A DNA stretch of 64,000 nt from Silurus meridionalis (lineage: Eukaryota; Chordata; Actinopteri; Siluriformes; Siluridae). The stretch is taken from NCBI RefSeq assembly GCF_014805685.1, contig NC_060890.1:17090000-17153999 (forward strand), in the 5' to 3' direction. Within the stretch, counting starts at the first letter, position 1. Each line of letters opens with the position of its first letter. A program made the position numbers and the translations under genes. Below the pieces are notes generated by a model. That model was not told the origin of the DNA, did not search any database, and worked only from the letters and a program-made list of their open reading frames with translations. Positions 1 to 50,625 of this stretch are shown in pieces.

Positions 1-734
1 ATTAGGGTTACGAATGAAAAGAGCTGGAACAGGTCCTTTGTGATTTCACAGCCATTTCACTTTGGGTTTACTCATGCTACATCTGTGCAAAAAAAAAAGA
101 AAAAGAAGAAATGTTGGAATTATGAGAGTGAGCACTTTCCTTTCATGCTTTTATTCATTCAGGCATCTTCACTACCCTCCAGTAGCCTCCAGTGTAGATT
201 CCTATTTGGTGTATGTATGATAGAGATGTCAAAAGCAGCTATAGATGCAGCGAGCGTTGCTAACACTTTTCAATATTTACAAGATACTTTTGCACCACAA
301 CCCAGGCCCTGACACCACTTTGTTGCTATTTGCCTATGCTGAACTATGAAAGTGTGCATAAGGGCACTATCCAACAGTTATATTACTTTTTTGTATAAAC
401 TACTATATACAGCGTTTCGAAGGAGACAATAAAAAACAAATCCAAAAGCAAATCCATCTACTTAATGATTTCTGTAACCTGACTCACATTCAGGACTCTT
501 TTTTTTATGTCAAGAAATACAGCATTTTTTTTTCAGCTATCATTTTTGAAGGTAATACAGAGCCCACACAGTTTTCAAGTAATCAGAAATATTGGAACAG
601 ATGATTGTTGGTCTTTTTGCCCCGGTATTTTGGTTGTTTAAACAATTAATAGCTGTCTGCAGTTGTTGTTAAAAAGGCTAAAGCATCATAAAAGCCATCA
701 TGACTTCAAATGTAATTTTGAAGCTGTAAAAAGA
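1..734. other. AT-rich DNA, nothing recognised
   Basis: Open frames here are short and contain A-runs; no family or splice support is seen. Confidence 0.5.
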
Positions 735-1415
735 GGGGGAATTGGTCAGAGCCATCATAGAAGCACTGGGCATTGCCAGTACAATTCGGAATGTCCTTGA
801 AAAGAAAGAAGCTACTGGTATACTTAGAAGCTGACATCGTACATGCCGGCCAAAAAAAACTACAGCAGTTAATGACAGAAAAATTGTGAATGTTGTCACT
901 GTCTGTTGGTTTTTGTTTTCTTCAAAGCCTTCACAAACAGTCTTCACAGGGCATGAGTGAAGGATTAACAAGCTACTATTCAAATAAGACTTCTAATGCA
1001 GAAATAAGGAGGCCATGCCACAAAATGTAAATCATTTTTTGGCAGTAAGAATCGGAAGGCAAGACTGGAATTTGCAAAGAAATACAGTATAGAGGTGAGC
1101 TACAAAAGTTCTGGAAACAAGATTAATCTCAACCAAAGTGATGGAAGGATAACCAGAAAGATAAATAAATTCTTTTGAGGATTGTAGCATCATGGCTTTG
1201 GCTTGCACGGCAGCATCAACAACAGACTCGCTAATCTTTACAGATGACATAACTCATGACGGTAGCAGTAGAATAATTATGTAAGTCTACAGAAACCTTG
1301 TCTGCTAATTTACAGAGAAATGCATCGGAGCTACTGTAATTGGGCAGAACTTCATTATGCAAGACAACGACACAAAATACACTGCAAACACAACAAAGGA
1401 CATCATCGGGGGGGG
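735..1415 (+). pseudogene. Decayed Tc1-like transposase
   Basis: Plus-strand fragments RAIIEALGIASTIRNVLEKK, a PKKTTAVNDRKIV block, and a later MQQDND-type block followed by TANTTKD follow the order of Tc1 transposase (HTH to second catalytic Asp). Many stops and frameshifts. No clear terminal repeats. Confidence 0.65.
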
Positions 1416-2047
1416 GGTGTTTTAAAACATTTGTAATCATCTTCTATTAAGCATTCATTACATCATTATTTAAATGATATGTTGTAAAATATGCATGCAG
1501 TGTTTCATAATACTGTTGCAAATAATGCAAAACTGATTACCATTATAGTTTATTAGCATGGAAAGTAATAACGGGATGGAACAGCAATAATTTATGAATG
1601 CTTGTTTAGTTAAGGCATACAGAGACCAAGCAGTCGGAATATAATAAATAATTGTTCTCATCTTTCAGGACAGTTAATAACTATACAAACATTTTTGTGT
1701 CACCTCACAAGTGTTGACAAACATTAATCGTTCAGCATTTATTTATAAATCATTAACGAATTTCTTATGAATGGATTATAAAAGCGTAATAGTTCATAAA
1801 TATGAATTTATGGACTTGCTTATCAGGGGGGTCGGTAAAAAACAAATTTTGATTATATTTGAAATGTAATGCAGGACCTTACTATTTAAAGCATACTTTT
1901 CAGTTCATTTGTATAGCAATTTGTCAGCGAGGTGACAATGACAATGTCTGAAACATGCGAAAGAAAACTTGAGTTCCTTTTTAAGCTTGGTTTGTCTTAT
2001 ACTTCTCAGAGTGACACTAGATAGAATTATACTAAAAAACACACACA

Positions 2048-2077
<30 letters not shown>
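1416..2077. other. AT-rich spacer with a short (CA)n
   Basis: A G9 run lies at 1410-1418 and (CA)n at 2040-2077. Nothing else is recognised. Confidence 0.5.
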
Positions 2078-2080
<3 letters not shown>

Positions 2081-3622
2081 TATTAAGAACACTATACTAG
2101 TACCAGATAGGGCCTCACTTTGCTGTAGAAAAAAGACTCAGTTTTTCATAGCATTGAATTCACACAATGTTGAAAACAGTCCTTTGAGATTCTGGTCCAT
2201 TTTGACATGATTGCATCATGCAATTCCTGCAGATTTTTTTTGGGTATACTGTCATGCTGTGAGTCTCTTATTTTACCACATCCCAAAGGTGTTGTATTGG
2301 ATTCAGATCTGATGACTGGAACGGCAACAAAAACACTGAGATTGTCATGTTCATAAAACCAATGTAAGGCGATTTTTGCTTTGGGACATGGTGCATTATC
2401 ATGCATTATCATCCCCCACACCATTATGGTACCTCCACCACCCTGCACTGCTAACACTACTGCAGCCTCAGTTTTCTGTTCTTGGCTGACAAAAATTAAT
2501 TGAATTGAATTGAACTTCTATTTGTATAGCACTTCTAATAATGAACATTGTCTCAGCAGCTTTACACAGATAATGTGGTAATAAGAATGAATAAGATGTT
2601 CTTTATAAGTGTGTCCCTAATGAGCTGGTGGCGACCGTGGCAAAGAAAAATTCCCTGAGATGGCATAAGGAAGGAACCTTGAAAGGAATCAGACTCAACA
2701 GCGAACCCATCCTCATCTGGGTGCCACCCAATGTCTATTCATTAGAGTTAAATGATATTGATATTAAATAGTCCAAATCCATTCTCAAAGCTCCTGCGTT
2801 ACTCCGTAATTTCATGGATTTCAGGCCATTTATGTAAAACCATCTTCAGCTGCACAGAGTGGACTCCAGTCGAAGAGAACAACATCCAGAGGCAGGCTGG
2901 GACGAAGCGGGCAGATTTAAAGAGAAGAGCAGGAACACTGCTCACTGGTACCTCAGGAGCATTTTTAACTCGACTGAGAAAAAGAGATTGAGAGATGAGG
3001 GGTGACAGGGAGAGAAAGATATGGATTATTCTTATATTCTTATAAGTATCCTTATTTCTTGACATCGCTATAGCAGCATAACTAAAAGTGGGAGACAGAA
3101 GGTAACACAGACATGAGGAATCTCTGGGATAAAAGACGGCCCACCACACCACCGTCAACAAACCTACATGAATGCATGAGAATGGGGGGTACGATGGCAT
3201 CCAGATATACCAGTTAATCAAAGTGGAACCTGATCCAGTTTTCTGCTGTTGTAACCTATCCACTTTAAGGTTTGATGTGTTGTGCATTTTGAGATCTTTT
3301 CTGCTCACTGCAATTGTACAGTGTGGTTAGCTGAGCCACTCATGACAGTTTTTCTTAATTGCACCAGTCTGAGTAAATGTTACAAATGATTGTCTGGAAA
3401 CTTCACACACAATCACTCATAGAAATACTCAAACCAGCCTGTTAACAACAATCATGTCACATTCAATCACATTTTTCCTTTATTCTGGTGGTTGATGTGA
3501 ACATCACTTGAAGCTGTTGGCCCAAATCTGTATGATTCTATGCATTGCACTGCTGCCACAGGTTTGGTAGATAATTGCATAAATGTGTAGGTGTCCAGTT
3601 GTTCCTAATAAAGTGCCCAGTA
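2078..3622 (-). mobile_element. Degenerate Tc1-like element, interrupted by another repeat
   Basis: Ends match as inverted repeats: cactttattaagaacac on the left, gttcctaataaagtg on the right. Minus-strand transposase remnants at 2146-2457 include an HDNAPCPKAK-type catalytic block and LQELHDAIMSKWTRIS. A separate repeat (about 2500-3330) is nested inside. Same family as 34460-35562. Confidence 0.65.
2505..2745. repeat. Dispersed SINE-like repeat, copy 1
   Basis: Blocks such as tatttgtatagcacttctaa, attccctgagatggcataag and catcctcatctgggtgccac recur, diverged, at 26676-26905. A dispersed interspersed repeat; the class is not certain. Confidence 0.6.
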
Positions 3623-3977
3623 AATGTAAATCATTACAGTACACAGGTGTAGTACAGTAAAATCAAAGTCAATATTATGTGGCAAAGATTTGTTTATTAT
3701 AAAGATGGGTCCAACACAGCTGATAGTTGTTCAATAGAAGCAAACCTCTCTGCATCATTGATCATGTTTGCCTTAAAAAGGGAACCACGTACATGACTCC
3801 AACTCTTCTATATACTGAATCACTGAAGCAATGTGGCTGTTCTAAAGGCTGACAGCATCATGGAATTCAATAATTAACCAAGATAAACATTACTGTATAT
3901 TTGAATAATGTTGTACATTGTGCAGTTAGAGGAAATTAAGTTTTGTATTCATTCTGACAAATAACACACACATATAC

Positions 3978-4050
<73 letters not shown>
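3978..4050. repeat. (TATC)n microsatellite
   Basis: About 18 uninterrupted tatc units downstream of abca5. Confidence 0.95.
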
Positions 4051-4204
4051 AATAAAGAGAGAAACACCCAGATACCTACAAATATAGGTATACTGAAGTT
4101 TTTACATTTTTATTTAATCGCTGTAGGTTATATGCCTTTTACCAAACACATGTTGAAGAAATTAACTGTCAATAATCACAAAAATTAATAACAAGTATAA
4201 CAGA

Positions 4205-4249
<45 letters not shown>

Positions 4250-4549
4250 TTATCAGAAAATTAGTGCACACTCCTTCAAAAGATTGCATAATACAGATAA
4301 ATCCATTTGAAAAGAAAGGGAAAAAAAATCTCCAGTGTCCTGAGATGATCAAATTAAAATCAGTCATGAGCATGAGTACTATAAGCTGTGTTTAAAATGA
4401 TCAAATACTATATATGAAAATGTAAAAAAAGAAAATAATAATATCCTGGAAAACAGAAATAAAGAGGGCAACAATCCCTGTAAACATCTGCTATTAAAAT
4501 AACCACTTCAGCTGTTGAATGAATTGTTGTTTAAATTCAATCTATAATC

Positions 4550-7171
4550 AAATGATTTTTATTAGTTTTTCAGTACTGGGCACTAAATAAAGAGTGTACA
4601 AAGCAAACGCATTCTGCAAAGTAACATATTGGTGGCTACATTTTACTGCAAGACACTTTTGAGTTCACAAAAGATCATGATATTGTATTTATGTAATGAC
4701 TTATCATATACAGAAAGCAGTGACCGCACCTACACAAAAAGGTTTTCCTATATTGCACTTTGGTAAAAATTAGAATATTTATATTTGACCAAGGCAGATT
4801 TCATTTAACATATCCCAAACCCTAGGAAACGAGAAGCAACATCATTCAGATGTTTAGCCATACCAGTAGAAGAGGCTACATATGTGCAAAAATAAAGCTC
4901 ATTTAGTAAAAAATTGCAACTCGCCACTTTATCAATACACAAACAAAAAGTAGTGGTGCCTTAAGTAGAACTGTTCCAAAAATCACCCTACGCATGTTTC
5001 ACAGCTTACACAACTGGTCTCGCTGCTTAGGTTGGTGCATTACTAATGATGCTGTTGGACACGTTACATAAAATTTTTAACGTGCCTCTTATTAATATTA
5101 CATATAAAATGTTAGTACTTCATGATGGCCAGTTGTAAGGGACAGCAGGACAATTCTGTTGAGTATAAATACACCAAAAAAAATTCTAAAGCCCTCAAAA
5201 AAAAAAAAAAAAAAAGACCCTAACCGAATGTAAATAAAATAGAGACATACCAAAATGACTACACTGCACCATCTTATTATGAATTACTGATTCAAGCAGA
5301 ATACCTCCAGCAGGTTATATTCAGGGACAAAAAAACAATTTTGTAAAAGTTGAATTGTGCCGTAGAAGAGGAAATCTGTACAAACAAGTAGCCGAACACC
5401 TAGACTTGAAACAGCTTTTTATATTGATAAAAGCTACAATAACTTTACACAGCTCCTTGTGTGGCAGAATAACGGCTTAAAACTGGCACTCTGGTAAAGG
5501 TGCCGAGCTGATGAGTTCAACTGCATGCTAATGACTCATTCTGGACAATAAATACAGTATTTAATAGGAGAAATTCTTCCATTCAAGCACCGACAAGAAA
5601 ATGCAAAAAAAATAAATTTACTATGCATGAAAAGTCTAACTGCTAATCTGGAAAGAAGAGAGATTTATAATAAAACTGCTGCTGAATTTTGAACTGCACT
5701 TTCTTTTGACATACTGAAACATGAAATCATTTCTCTAGTTGCACTGAACTGCATTAGAATAAAATATGGATATTTTTGCTAATTTTAAACTACATACTTG
5801 TGATAAGTCTGCTCATTCTCCTATTTTAAGATTGTATTGTTGTTACCATTGTTTTTCGTGTGTCCTGTTCCAAAGAAGCAACAACCAGAGAACACATTTA
5901 AATTAACTGAATTAAATGAAAAACATGCTCCGTCCTTTAAAAAGCAGATTCTCCAGCATACAGCTCTAAATCTTTGCTACAACAATAGGATAAAACAACT
6001 TTTACCATCCCACTTTTCAATAACACACACAGTCCCATCATGTGTTCAAGGACTTGCTGAGAAATAATGTTAAATAATTAAAACAGGAAAGGAAGAGAGT
6101 CTTCTGACTTCAAAGCCTTCCCCACAACCTCTAGGCCATGTTTCCAATTCTGATAAATCTGGAGTGCTACATGCATGTAAGTGGAGTGCATGGAAAACCG
6201 CATTCAACATTCAATCATTTACGACATTTACATTAGAAGAAGATGGTGTAAGGAAGGCCCCAAGGAAAAGAAAACACACACACACGCACTGAAAGAAAGA
6301 GGGTGCTTGGGGGAGTCAAGCATTGTTTTGTGAAATAATTTTTCTTACAGTGATTTGTTGCTGTTTACAGGTCTATGCCTACTGATCAGGTTGAAGTCTA
6401 TGAACAGCTGAATGTGTGAGGGCCTGAAGCGCGTGCTGGTGTTAGAAAGGGAGTCCTGGAGCTCTTCTGGTGCAGCAGGGACAGAGGACACTCCTCATGC
6501 CTCATAATGGGGTTGTGAAACACAGTCTCCACATGCTGGTATGTCTCAGCAGTGCTGTCATATACTGACAAAGCCAGAAAAAAAAAAAAAAAAAAACACT
6601 TTCAAGGCTGAGATAGAAGCTAGAATAAAGTCTTACCCTCCACAGCCCCACTGTGCTTGTGAAGGTTCAAGCACATGCATCAGAACCCCAAAAACAAAGT
6701 ATATACACAAGAGTATATACACAATATATTGTAAGTATAGAGCTCTTGCTACAAAAACGAAAAGCACCTTCTTTAATATATGATGTGAGAAAGTGATTCG
6801 GCGATATCCCTCTGTTGCATTACTTTCCCACCTTTTGATTGATTCAACACGCATGACATCACCCAGCTGCTGGTAGATAAGCCCAAGACATAAATGAACA
6901 TGGTATAAACCTGTTCACAAAGGCCAGTAAGTAGCAAAGGTAAATACTATAAATAGGGGGTGAAGTTCAACAAAATTTTAATCTCCCAATCTCAACTGCA
7001 GCTTCAGCAAGTGTCAGCTGAGACGTGAATGATGCAGTCATGCTGGTTGAGTAAGTGCCTTTGCAAGCTCCATGCATCTCCAGACCTTCATACCAGTGGC
7101 ACCTCATATCGGGGCACCAACTATCTTGGAGTGAGACACATGGGCAGAGACAGAGGGCTGAAAGGGCTGGC
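4550..7171 (-). other. Region downstream of the abca5 stop, likely 3' UTR in part
   Basis: No poly(A) signal can be chosen firmly; coding-strand AATAAA occurs near 4562-4557 and 4114-4109. The region is AT-rich, with A-runs at 5198-5215 and 6578-6596 and a candidate terminal exon at 6398-6564. Confidence 0.3.
6398..6564 (-). other. Candidate unassigned terminal exon
   Basis: A minus-strand acceptor with an 18-nt T tract (ending tttgtcag at 6565) is followed by 54 open codons, including STAETYQHVETVFHNPIMRH and PLSLLHQKSSRTPFLTPARA, to TAG 6400-6398. Product not recognised. It lies 0.6 kb past the abca5 stop, so it may be an alternative abca5 end, an exon of another transcript, or chance. Confidence 0.3.
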
Positions 7172-27123
<19,952 letters not shown>

Positions 27124-27280
27124 TCTTGCAGCATGCTTTAGCAGGTCGGGACAGGGATAGATCGGTTTAACCTTCTGAAAAAACATAAAGCTGGCAATGA
27201 AAATTGTACATTCAAAACACTAAAAAAATACAAGCACTCAAGTGCAAAAAAAAAAAGTAAAGGAAAGTGTGAATTCTTAC

Positions 27281-27720
27281 CTGCGTATGTAATAGTAACC
27301 GGAAGTCTCCTTACTTCATAAACCACTTGCCAAACAACCGGTTACGATTTGAAAATGTTGACTTGTTCTAGAAATTATTACTTCTATATAGATATATATT
27401 TTTTCAGAACAAAATAATAACTAACCTGAATAAAACTTCATAATCCCGCATAGCATCTAAGCAGTGTCGTTTAAATTATAACCCAAAATATTTTGTCCAT
27501 ACATTATTTGTCGTATCAAAGAGGAAAGGCTCGAGCTGTACATGTTAGTTAGCTGTCATGCTAGCTGGTAAACACAAGCAGCTAAGCATACATAGTAACA
27601 GCAAAAACTGCACTCGGTCCTGCGTTCACTCACTCCGTATGAAACGCGTTAATGTCATGTCGCACTTTTAGGACGTTTTTCCCGCTTTAAAGACAAAGCA
27701 CCTCCACCTGGGATATATCC
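27281..27720 (-). other. abca5 5' non-coding exon region (inferred)
   Basis: A consensus donor CAG|gtaaga on the minus strand ends a likely 5' UTR exon at 27281, and a second donor CAG|gttagt lies at 27425. Transcription start is not visible. The 27.5-27.7 kb stretch is richer in CpG than its surroundings. Confidence 0.4.
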
Positions 27721-27819
27721 TTCTTCCGCACACTGTCAATAAAGGCACACACGGACAGTGTATAATATAAAAAAAAACCAAAAGCTCCCCGTCTTCTGTC
27801 AGCAGAGAAGCCAAGGCCG

Positions 27820-27907
27820 GTGACGCTGACCAATCAGAATGCTCGCTCTGTGATGCTAACTAATCAGGACGCGCAGTCTGCAATACTGACCAATCAAAAC
27901 TCGCCAA
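27820..27907. promoter_or_regulatory. Triplicated ~30-bp CCAAT-type unit upstream of abca5
   Basis: Three imperfect tandem copies, each with core ctgaccaatca or ctaactaatca, sit at 27831, 27862 and 27891, about 30 bp apart. CCAATCA is the NF-Y core; the middle copy has TAATCA and may not bind. The unit sits between the kif19 3' end and the abca5 5' end. Confidence 0.5.
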
Positions 27908-28159
27908 TTTTCCCTTTTCCCAGTTTATGCCACACATACAGTAGGTGCGTTTCCAGTGCTTTAGAAATCTCGACCCCTGTGTGATATTTTTTATACTCAA
28001 TAATTAATTATAATACCCATAATGTATCATAAACGTATTTTGGAGTAATACATTTACTCTGTTTTTTTTTTTGTTTAAATGGCCATACTGGGTTCCACCT
28101 ACGCTGCTGTGATACAGCAGCATGAATGCTGTATGTGCAAAGACCCTTAAAAGATACGA

Positions 28160-29176
28160 AGAGACCAATTTTGAAGTCAATTTTATTTGTATACAAAAAA
28201 ATGTACAAAATGAAGAGTAGAAAAGGAGTATATGAACATATGTATATGAAAACAAAACATAAAAGAAAAGGCAGGTTGATTAAAAACCATCATCTGAGGC
28301 GCAGGAATGCGATAAATACATAAACATTAAACTTGTGACTGAACTACCAAAAGATTTGTCGTCCACAGAGAAAATGCAGTTTGAGGCAAATGATGGAAAA
28401 ATCCTATTAGACATTTACCCTAAATGATGACTAAAACAATAACAAGCAAATGGAACAGAGTAGAGTTTAGACAATCGAAATTCTACAAAAGCTCAGAGCC
28501 TATGACAGTAATCACAGAAACCGTACCCTGACTGCATGTGAGACAATGAAAACACTGTTTACCGAGCATCCCTTTTTCAAACGAGAGACCTGCAAAATAT
28601 ACTGTTCCCTAAAACTCATGTAATTCCCATACCCGGGTTCGTAAAAAAGGTTAACATTCAGCTTAATTACACTGAATTGCGTTTTTTGAAGGTGCTTTTT
28701 ATGATTTCCCAGAATCAAATTAATACACATGCCAAAAGGCATGATCACACACTAAATCCAAAAGCATTAGATGCAGGATTACAACCTCTGTCAAAATAAC
28801 TCAGCTTAAACAAGCATTTCGTTTCTTTTTTATGTTGGGTATAGATTTTTAAAAGTTCTATATTTTCTGAATCCAAGTCCAAAACAATCAGTGTATGTCA
28901 ATTTATATTTCAGTGAATTTGCAAATTATCAAAAGCACTGGTGTGCTACAAGCCAGAGATAAGCTTTGAGCACATATGACCCAGTCTGTATATTGCCAGC
29001 GCAAGGCAACAGCCAGGTTCCTCTCTCTTTGATTCTGACACAGGCATATTTATGTATAGCACAGGCATTGGGATGAAGAGAAATGTTGTGTCTTGGATTC
29101 CAGTCTCAAAGTGTCAGGGGGCATATTGAATCCTTCTCCAAATGCAGACTTTGTTGTTGAGTAAATAAAAGAGTCC
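28160..29176 (-). other. kif19 3' UTR with poly(A) signal (inferred)
   Basis: A coding-strand AATAAA lies at 28187-28182, about 1 kb past the kif19 stop. That gives a plausible 3' end near 28,160. No other convincing exon is seen here. Confidence 0.5.
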
Positions 29177-47729
<18,553 letters not shown>

Positions 47730-49284
47730 CTGAGAGAAAGAAGGAACAAAGAAGAAATAAAGAGGGAAGAATTCTTTTTGGCCTCACTACCTAAAAATGA
47801 GGGAAAATACATAGGAGTGGACAAAATCCAAAAATGTTTTTACATGACAACACTGTAGGACCTGAACAGTACACTATAATGTTATCTATTATAATATGCT
47901 GCATTTGATATGAACTATGAATTCACTTATCTGTCTGAAAAAACTTCGTAAACCCAAATACAGTATATACAAGGAACATAAAAAAGTATTTCATTATTCT
48001 GGCATAAAGAGACACAAGATTATTTCATAAAATAAATGCTTCACAGAGTTTAAGGGCCTTTTAATATGATTCTTTTTATTATCAATACAACTTTCTATAT
48101 ATTTTATCTTTTTTTTTTAACCTGAATAGTAATTGCATAATAATATTTGTTCTTGCAGTACTAGGGAGCACTAGAAGAAAAAGCACAACCCACACAATGC
48201 AGAAAATAATAATCATGACAACCTCTTTACTTTTTTAACACCTATCCACTGAGTCATTATGTAAAAGCAATTTGTTAGATTAAAAAGAGCAAAAAGACTT
48301 CTTGCAGATACAGTATAAATGCAGGCCTATTAGCAGGACACACTGTTCTGATTACTCTTACAATCATTTTCACTTGGAATAATACCTTTTTTCCCTGGAA
48401 TCGAATAAAATGTTAATCAAAGATGATACAGATGTAACACCGAACAACAAAGAATAATATGTCCCTCTATTATATTCTGACCTTATCATCAGATGTGAAA
48501 GTGCATCTCTAATACATCTGGGGAGTATGTCATTGTGAACCAGTGGAAAATATCACGTATACTGAGTTGATCATGAGTTTTATAAGTTTGCTGTGTGCTC
48601 ATTCTCATTCTCTTTTCTGCACATTGTTTTCTGGAAAATTATGCTAAGGGAAAAAAGGCTATGAAGCTTGTTGTGTCAAGAGCTCTACTCATGCAGGAGT
48701 GGTGTGTATGCCACTGCTCGGGCTGCAGCTGCCTGTGACTGGTTGACACTCAGCCCAGGCTCAATCGTTTGATAAGCCCATATACACACACTGCTGCTTT
48801 GAAGCCTATTGTGTGAAATGCACGAGGGGAGATCTGACTTTTAAAAGAGTACAATTAAGACATCAAACAAGGTAAACTCAAGTTCATAAAAAGGAGATGA
48901 AAATTGAAATGGGAAGTGTAAAATGAGGAGAAACTGCATACTGTTAAAATTATATCCAATATATACAATCGCTCATCCCTACGTTCTGCTGAATCAGATC
49001 AGGTTCCATCAAATCAGCATTCATGCTAATATCCCTGCACTAAGATCAAAACCAGCATGCTCGTCATCTTTTACATCATCAATCAGCCAAGCTGCATTGT
49101 TTATCTACATTGTAATCAGGAACAATGTATGTACAGTATAATCGACTTACATTTATCTAATTCATACAACCAAGCAGCTATGGAGCTAAAAGCCTTGCTC
49201 TGGGGCCCATAAATGACAGTTTGGTGTTGCTGGGATTTAAACACACGACCTTTAGCACCAAAGTCCAATGTCTTAACTATTTTT

Positions 49285-49515
49285 GTTCTCAGTGTTTAAG
49301 GCTCTGGGTTACTAATAGGAAGCTCAGTGGTTTAAGCCCTGCTATCACTATGCTGCCACTCTTGGGGCCCTTGAGCAAGGCCCTTAACTCTCTTTGCTCC
49401 AGGGGTGCTGTTACATAGCTGAGTCTGCTTTCTGTCCCCATCTTCCTGACATCGCTGGGGCATGTGAAAAAAGAATTTTACTGTACTGTAAAAGTACATG
49501 TGACAAGTAAAAGCA
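49285..49515 (+). repeat. SINE-like repeat
   Basis: cccttgagcaaggcccttaa, tgctccaggggtgctgttac, then ctggggcatgtgaa and attttactgtactgtaa are the body and tail of a widespread fish SINE. No full promoter boxes are visible. Confidence 0.6.
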
Positions 49516-49705
49516 CCTTTCTTTTATTCTTTCAAAATCATAATTTTTGTCTAATATTCAACACCACTGTAACTGCACTAGCAGTACCTGTGTGCAACAT
49601 CAGGGATGGAGACAAGTGCGTCTTTTTGTCTCTGCATAGCCTGGTGTGTGCAATTCAAAAAGGTTTTAGTGTACATATCTAGGTGTCAGAGACAACAGAC
49701 GCACA

Positions 49706-49858
49706 CTAGTAATGTACATGTTTGCGTGTGGATTGAACATTAAAGGCTTCATTAACGATCACTGAGCTGCTCTTGGCCATATGGTGTGTGCCTGTGAAGT
49801 AACCCAGCACCATCACGCACACTGACAGCTGCACAGTGGGTCCTTTGGCACTGCTCAT
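49706..49858 (-). other. Small ORF, 50 codons, hydrophobic N-terminus
   Basis: ATG opens MSSAKGPTVQLSVCVMVLGY, which could pass as a short signal peptide, and ends RKHVHY-stop. No promoter, homologue or splice support is visible; chance is likely. Confidence 0.12.
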
Positions 49859-49939
49859 TGTGGTATGTTCTCCACCCAACTCTACATCTGATTAGCTTAA
49901 TTAAATACTGGAGCTTACTGTTTATTCAAATATTTCCTA

Positions 49940-50095
49940 TAATGGACATCACTCTACCTCAACATACTAATGCACCAAACCTGACATCAGGGTCTGATCT
50001 CACTAATGCTCTTGTGAATAGGCAAATACCCACAACCACATTCCAAAATCTAGTGCAAAGCCTTTTCCAAAAGACTAAGTTTATTACTAAAATTC
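49940..50095. mobile_element. MITE-like repeat family A, fragment
   Basis: ctgatctcactaatgctctt, ccaaaatctagtgcaaagcc and ttccaaaagac match the right half of 45892-46376. Both ends are lost. Confidence 0.5.
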
Positions 50096-50321
50096 TGCCT
50101 ATATAATATATTTGTAAAACTTGAACCTTATAGCTTTTGTTATAAACATTGGATAAACTGTTGTTTTTCCCCCGAATCTACGAATCCATAAGCTCATTCA
50201 AACTCATTTTCTGCCAACTTGGGACATGTAACTGTAATATAAGCAGTAATCTAATCCAGGAAACATTATATTTCTACATTAAATATTAATTATGTGCATG
50301 ACTCATTCTATTCAAACTGAA

Positions 50322-50615
50322 GAGAAGTGCTGATCAGGGCTTGCCTGAAGAGAGGGCAAGCCTGATAGAGTGCAAGCTTCCAAGAGAGGGCTAGTTTAAA
50401 GAGAGGAAGAGATCAGGGCTAGCCTGATGAGAGAAAAGAAATCGTGACTAGCCTGAAAAGAGGAAGAAATTAAGGCTAGCTGGAACACAGGAAAAGATAA
50501 TGGCCAGCCTGATGAAAGAGAGTTATTAGGGCTAGCCTGAAGAGAGTGTTAGCCTGAGGACAGAAGGAGATCAGGGCTGGCCTGAAATAATTAGCGTGAG
50601 AAACAGTTAGAAATC
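50322..50615. repeat. Degenerate minisatellite, ~28-32-bp unit
   Basis: About eight diverged copies of a unit like gagatcagggctagcctgaa plus gagaggaa. Spacing varies and several copies keep GCTAGC. It ends at the TcMar element. Confidence 0.65.
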
Positions 50616-50625
50616 TGTAGAAATA

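Noticed and set aside
3978..4050. Possible CRISPR-like array
   Set aside because: Simple tetranucleotide microsatellite in a vertebrate genome; no spacers.
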